A stretch of 64,000 nucleotides of DNA from assembly GCA_023055505.1 (NCBI GenBank), contig JALIRH010000006.1, positions 23,967,105 to 24,031,104 on the forward strand, read 5' to 3'. Below, piece by piece: positions 60,600 through 64,000 of the stretch; the stretch's first letter is position 1; the number at the start of each line of letters is the position of its first letter. The position numbers were made by a program, and so were the translations under genes. The stretch comes from Callipepla californica brunnescens (Eukaryota > Chordata > Aves > Galliformes > Odontophoridae). The notes below the pieces were generated by a model, which had not been told where the DNA came from, did not search any database, and was given only the letters and a program-made list of their open reading frames with translations.

Positions 60600-61080
60600 A
60601 GACAGAATCATTGGAAAGATTTCTATTTTCCTTTTTCTGCTCTTGTGTGGTACGTAGGATCCTGATCCTGAAAACCCTTCTGCATGCTTTCCACTCAGCA
60701 GAAGAAATCTCCTTGGTTTCAGTGGAATTTTGCATCCTAAAACCAGCTCTGAACCCTGCACTGTAGCTCCAGATCTGTGGAGCTTGTCAAGCCTTTCTCT
60801 GCCAAATAAGTACCAAAGGGTTCTGCTGGGGGGTGAGGGCAGGGAGCTGGGGTGAAGGAATAAGCTGAGTAAAGAGGCCAGGCATGTGTGCAGCAGCTTT
60901 TGAGTGTGGGGAGTGGAGTGAACAAGGAGCAAGATTTAGCAGCCAATTGGGGAACAGGAGCAAACCACCTCTACCACAAGTATGGAAGTACACCAACTGA
61001 CATTTGCTGGGGAAAGTGTCTGTTTGGGGTAGTTCTGTAATGTAGAAACAGGAAAGAATGAAATGTTGAAAAAACACTTT
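60600..61080. other. GC-richer patch with overlapping minus-strand frames, unidentified
   Basis: This interval is visibly richer in G and C, with a purine-rich G-run segment at about 60825-60860 ('ctggggggtgagggcaggg'). All three minus-strand frames are open for about 69-113 codons in this interval, which reflects few A/T-rich stop codons rather than a clear protein. A 'gccaattgggg' (about 60942) gives a CCAAT-type box. It may be an unannotated transcript exon, a regulatory patch or chance composition. Confidence 0.25.
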
Positions 61081-62644
61081 TTATTAATTATAGCAAGTAT
61101 TTCCATTTGTGTTGATATAGCAATAAAATTATTACTATGTAATGGAACTTTAACAAAAATTACTACAAAGAAGCAATTAAATAATATATGTGGAAACATG
61201 CAGTACAGAAGTATACAAGCCCTGGGGTGAGCATGATTTCAGTATTTAAGATCTTTCATTTCCATGTGGTGAAGTGGATGAATTGAGGGAATAACCTTAT
61301 CTTCCATAGATTAATTTGCATATGTACCATGTTGGTTCTTATTGTAGACAACAAGCAGACAGACAGGGGGAAAATATATGTAATACCAACTGTAGTATCT
61401 GCCTGTCAGTTATGTGAGGCGTTTTGCAGATTTGTGAAATAAGTTAGACTACCAGAAAATAAACTACTTTGAACTTGAAAACATTTAGCCAAGGTGATGA
61501 AGAGGAACGTTATTTGAAATGCAGTATGATCTGTGAGACTTTGATGTGTTACATTTTTGTTTGTTTGTGTATTAAAATAACAGTTTACCTTCTCTTGATT
61601 TGCAAAAATTTAGAAATGTTATGAACACTTGAAATTTACATTAATTTTATGTATTACGCTATGGAAACATCACTTGTGGGTCCACAGTTAAGGGCGTGCT
61701 TTACATCTAAAATAGATTATTGAGGTATTATGATCTATTTTCAGACTATATAATACAATAACTAATGCTAAATTTAACCCACAGTATATGATATGTGAAG
61801 AAAGATCTACTTAACATCTTTAATGGTGCATGACTTTTTAGCTTTTTGCATTTTATTTCCTTATTTGTTTAAATTTGTAAAAAACAATGATCGGGCTGAA
61901 GAAAACTTGAAATCACAGACAGAGTTCATTTTCTGCGTCTGATGCTACATAAGACTTGTGAAACTATTTGTAAGGGCAAGCCTCTAAATATTGATCCACT
62001 TTTGTGCACAGCATTGTTTCTCCATTTAAAGTTCAAGGGCTTTGAGCAACACTGATAGTGCCAGAAGTTTACAAATTTAGATACAGTGTGCTGAGTAGAG
62101 GTCCACAAATTTGTAGCAGGGGGGTTAAATTCTGCCTGCTGATTTGAAATGTCAGTTCTGCATTGGCTAAGTGGAAATATGCCTGAAGAATATGCTACTA
62201 AAAAGTAGGTAACTTCAGAAAAAATGGAAGTTTGCTGAGGCTAGCTTCTGTATAAGATAACTACCTTCTGTACTGTTATCTGTTACACAGTTTGGGGAAC
62301 AAATAATCCTAAACTTTACTTCAGAGAACCATGATGATGTTGCCATTTATGAACTGTTAATAATTTAATGATGGACACAAACACTGGAAGGAAAAAACAA
62401 ATGTGTTAGTATACTAAGGACAAAGAAATTTTTATCCAGAGGGGTTGTGATACTAAGACTAAGTGAGTGATATCGCAATAATGTTGTAGTACTGACATAA
62501 GGAACAATCTTTTCATGCAACCTTCAATGTTGTTTATTCCTGGTCCGTTTCTAGAAAAATCTCGAATTTGGTAATAATCAGGGTCTGATGCATGCCAGAT
62601 TTGCTCTGTAACAGCATCTCTAAGTGCAAAGAGAATCAAAGAGA
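61081..62644. other. unique AT-rich sequence, no supported gene
   Basis: Nothing recognisable beyond ordinary AT-rich DNA. Confidence 0.5.
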
Positions 62645-62702
62645 ATATATATATTATATATATAATATATATATATATATCTTCCTTATATATATATATA
62701 AA
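62645..62702. repeat. (AT)n microsatellite, interrupted
   Basis: AT/ATT repeats run to about 62680, then 'cttcctt', then another (AT) run to 62702. The 141-codon minus-strand frame across 62406-62831 owes its Ile/Tyr run to this repeat. Confidence 0.88.
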
Positions 62703-63370
62703 AGAAATATTCAGATGACAACTTTTTAGCTCAGTAATTTTGTTGTTTTCACAGCATAAAATTCTATGGATACACTGATTACCTGTATAATTAAGCCCAA
62801 ACAGAATAAGTATAAATATAAGTATAAACAAAAGGGAAAGAAAAAAACACTTGTAGACAATGTGCAGTACTGATAATTTTTAATTTTAGTCACTGATAAA
62901 CAACAGCAGGGACAGTTGTCACCCTCTCATGTTCTTCATCATGATGTCAGATGTCTCTTTTCTCTGCTGACACCCCTGGATCAGACAGTGTGAGCAAGCT
63001 CAAGTTGGTGTTGGGGCACTCTATTTATGGGATCAAAGCTTCATACCGATTTCATGATTGATAGGATGACATGAGATATATCTTTTACGCAAGGGTCCAA
63101 GAGCAAAGCTACATACATTTCAAGTAGCTAGTACTCTGTAAATTTAATAGCTTTTCGATGACCCTGTGGAGACATTATTTAGTCTTAAGCAATTCAAGTT
63201 CCTTTTTACAGGTTGTTTATACAGACATTCCCACTGACCCATACTGCATCTGAGTTAAATCACCACAGTTGTGAAAATTTATCACAGTTGAAAGAGAAGA
63301 CTCGGAATGTGTACCTGCCTAGGTGAGAACAGTCATCTTAGTGATGTAAATATATTTATTTTTCACTCAG
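62703..63370. other. unique sequence, no supported gene
   Basis: No recognised repeat or reading frame. Confidence 0.5.
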
Positions 63371-63550
63371 ATGGTGCTGATGCTCTGGAACAGGTTGCCT
63401 GGGGAGGTTTGTGGAGGCATTCAAGGCAAGGCTGGATGCAGCTTTTGGCTGCCAGGTCTAATGGTTGGCAACTCTGCCCATGGCAGGGGGGTTGAAACTG
63501 TATGATCTTTGAGGCCCTTTTCAACCCAGGCCATTCTGTGATTCTGTGAT
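63371..63550 (+). mobile_element. CR1 LINE 3' end fragment
   Basis: Sense-orientation CR1: 'gctctggaacaggttgcctgg', 'gaggcattcaaggcaaggctgg', 'ctaatggttggcaactctgcc', 'catggcaggggggttgaaactg' and 'gaggcccttttcaacccaggccattctgtgattctgtga' occur in the standard order. About 180 bp, covering the last codons of ORF2 and the 3' UTR; the frame is broken. Confidence 0.92.
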
Positions 63551-64000
63551 TTAAATCCAAAGTTAACTATAGAAATAGCAGAATATTTTAGGAACTGTTC
63601 AGAAATTTAGGAAAAATGAAAATTATCTCCTGTGAATACCAAATACTTTCATGAAATTATCACAGGAACTTCTAAATGTCTGGTGTTTTGGTGCAAATAC
63701 ATAGGTTACTGTATGCATTCAAGAAGTGATTTTTTTTCAGTCTTGTGTTCTAGTCACTGGTTTCTATCTCCTGGGTAAGTAAAATATAGCTAGATCCATT
63801 TGTTGGTTGGATGTGAGGCCTTTCTCTCTCAACGGCCAATGTATTAGACTCCTAGTTTTTGTGGCTTTTTTTCTTGTTTTGTTAAAAAATTGTTTGTGAC
63901 TTGTATGCTTTTTATATGGGAACTTAGGAACTGTGGCCATTTTTGTGAGATGGTTTTCACCTCTGTGCTACCAATTATTATACTGAGAAGAGCAATAGAA
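63551..64000. other. unique sequence, no supported gene
   Basis: Nothing recognisable to the end of the window. Confidence 0.5.

Noticed and set aside
62406..62831. 141-codon minus-strand open frame with an apparent membrane-like N-terminus
   Set aside because: Its hydrophobic Ile/Tyr/Phe content comes from an AT microsatellite and AT-rich flanks. No domain or conserved motif is seen, and openness is explained by composition.
1..64000. CRISPR arrays, operons, prokaryotic promoters, tRNA or rRNA genes
   Set aside because: No regularly spaced direct repeats, no tightly packed genes, and no tRNA or rRNA signature. The CR1 content shows the DNA is avian.

Overview
This window reads as vertebrate, almost certainly bird, nuclear DNA. 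It is AT-rich throughout, has no compact gene array, and its interspersed repeats are mostly CR1 LINE 3' ends. These carry the usual avian tail (a 'ccttccaaccc' stretch followed by short tandem 'attctatg'-like units). There is also one old Galluhop-like mariner. A galliform bird is a reasonable guess from the CR1 plus Galluhop combination, but that is inference. I found no host protein-coding exon, tRNA, rRNA, snRNA, CpG island, CRISPR array or bacterial-type feature that I can support. The window is best read as a gene desert or part of a very large intron.

Layout. 1-8.4 kb is unique AT-rich sequence with two short CR1 tails (about 2.8 and 5.5 kb). 8.4-9.4 kb holds two diverged copies, about 800 bp apart, of an unidentified promoter/LTR-like repeat. 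12-14.2 kb has a CR1 tail and a CR1 fragment, the latter lying between two diverged direct repeats. 14.4-15 kb has a long T tract beside a minus-strand reading frame broken by one stop. 18.5 kb has a striking 30-bp-stem hairpin. 20.6-37.6 kb is mostly unique sequence with several blocks that look like conserved non-coding elements, simple repeats, and the best-preserved CR1 fragment (35.86-36.57 kb, open frame for the C-terminal end of ORF2).

37.6-45.5 kb is unique and contains the strongest regulatory-looking block of the window (about 43.8-44.4 kb). It is rich in homeodomain-type TAATT/ATTA cores and E-boxes and has unusually many CpGs. 45.5-46.2 kb is a CR1 fragment. 53.27-54.60 kb is a full-length mariner with a dead transposase. 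55.18-55.61, 57.43-58.00 and 63.37-63.55 kb are further CR1 fragments, and 60.6-61.1 kb is a local GC-richer patch.

The only coding remnants are transposon-derived. Any function here is probably regulatory, through non-coding elements acting on a gene outside the window. I found no convincing new biological system. The best leads are the 18.5 kb hairpin, the 43.8-44.4 kb block and the duplicated 8.4/9.2 kb repeat. Conservation claims are by eye and need alignment to other amniotes.
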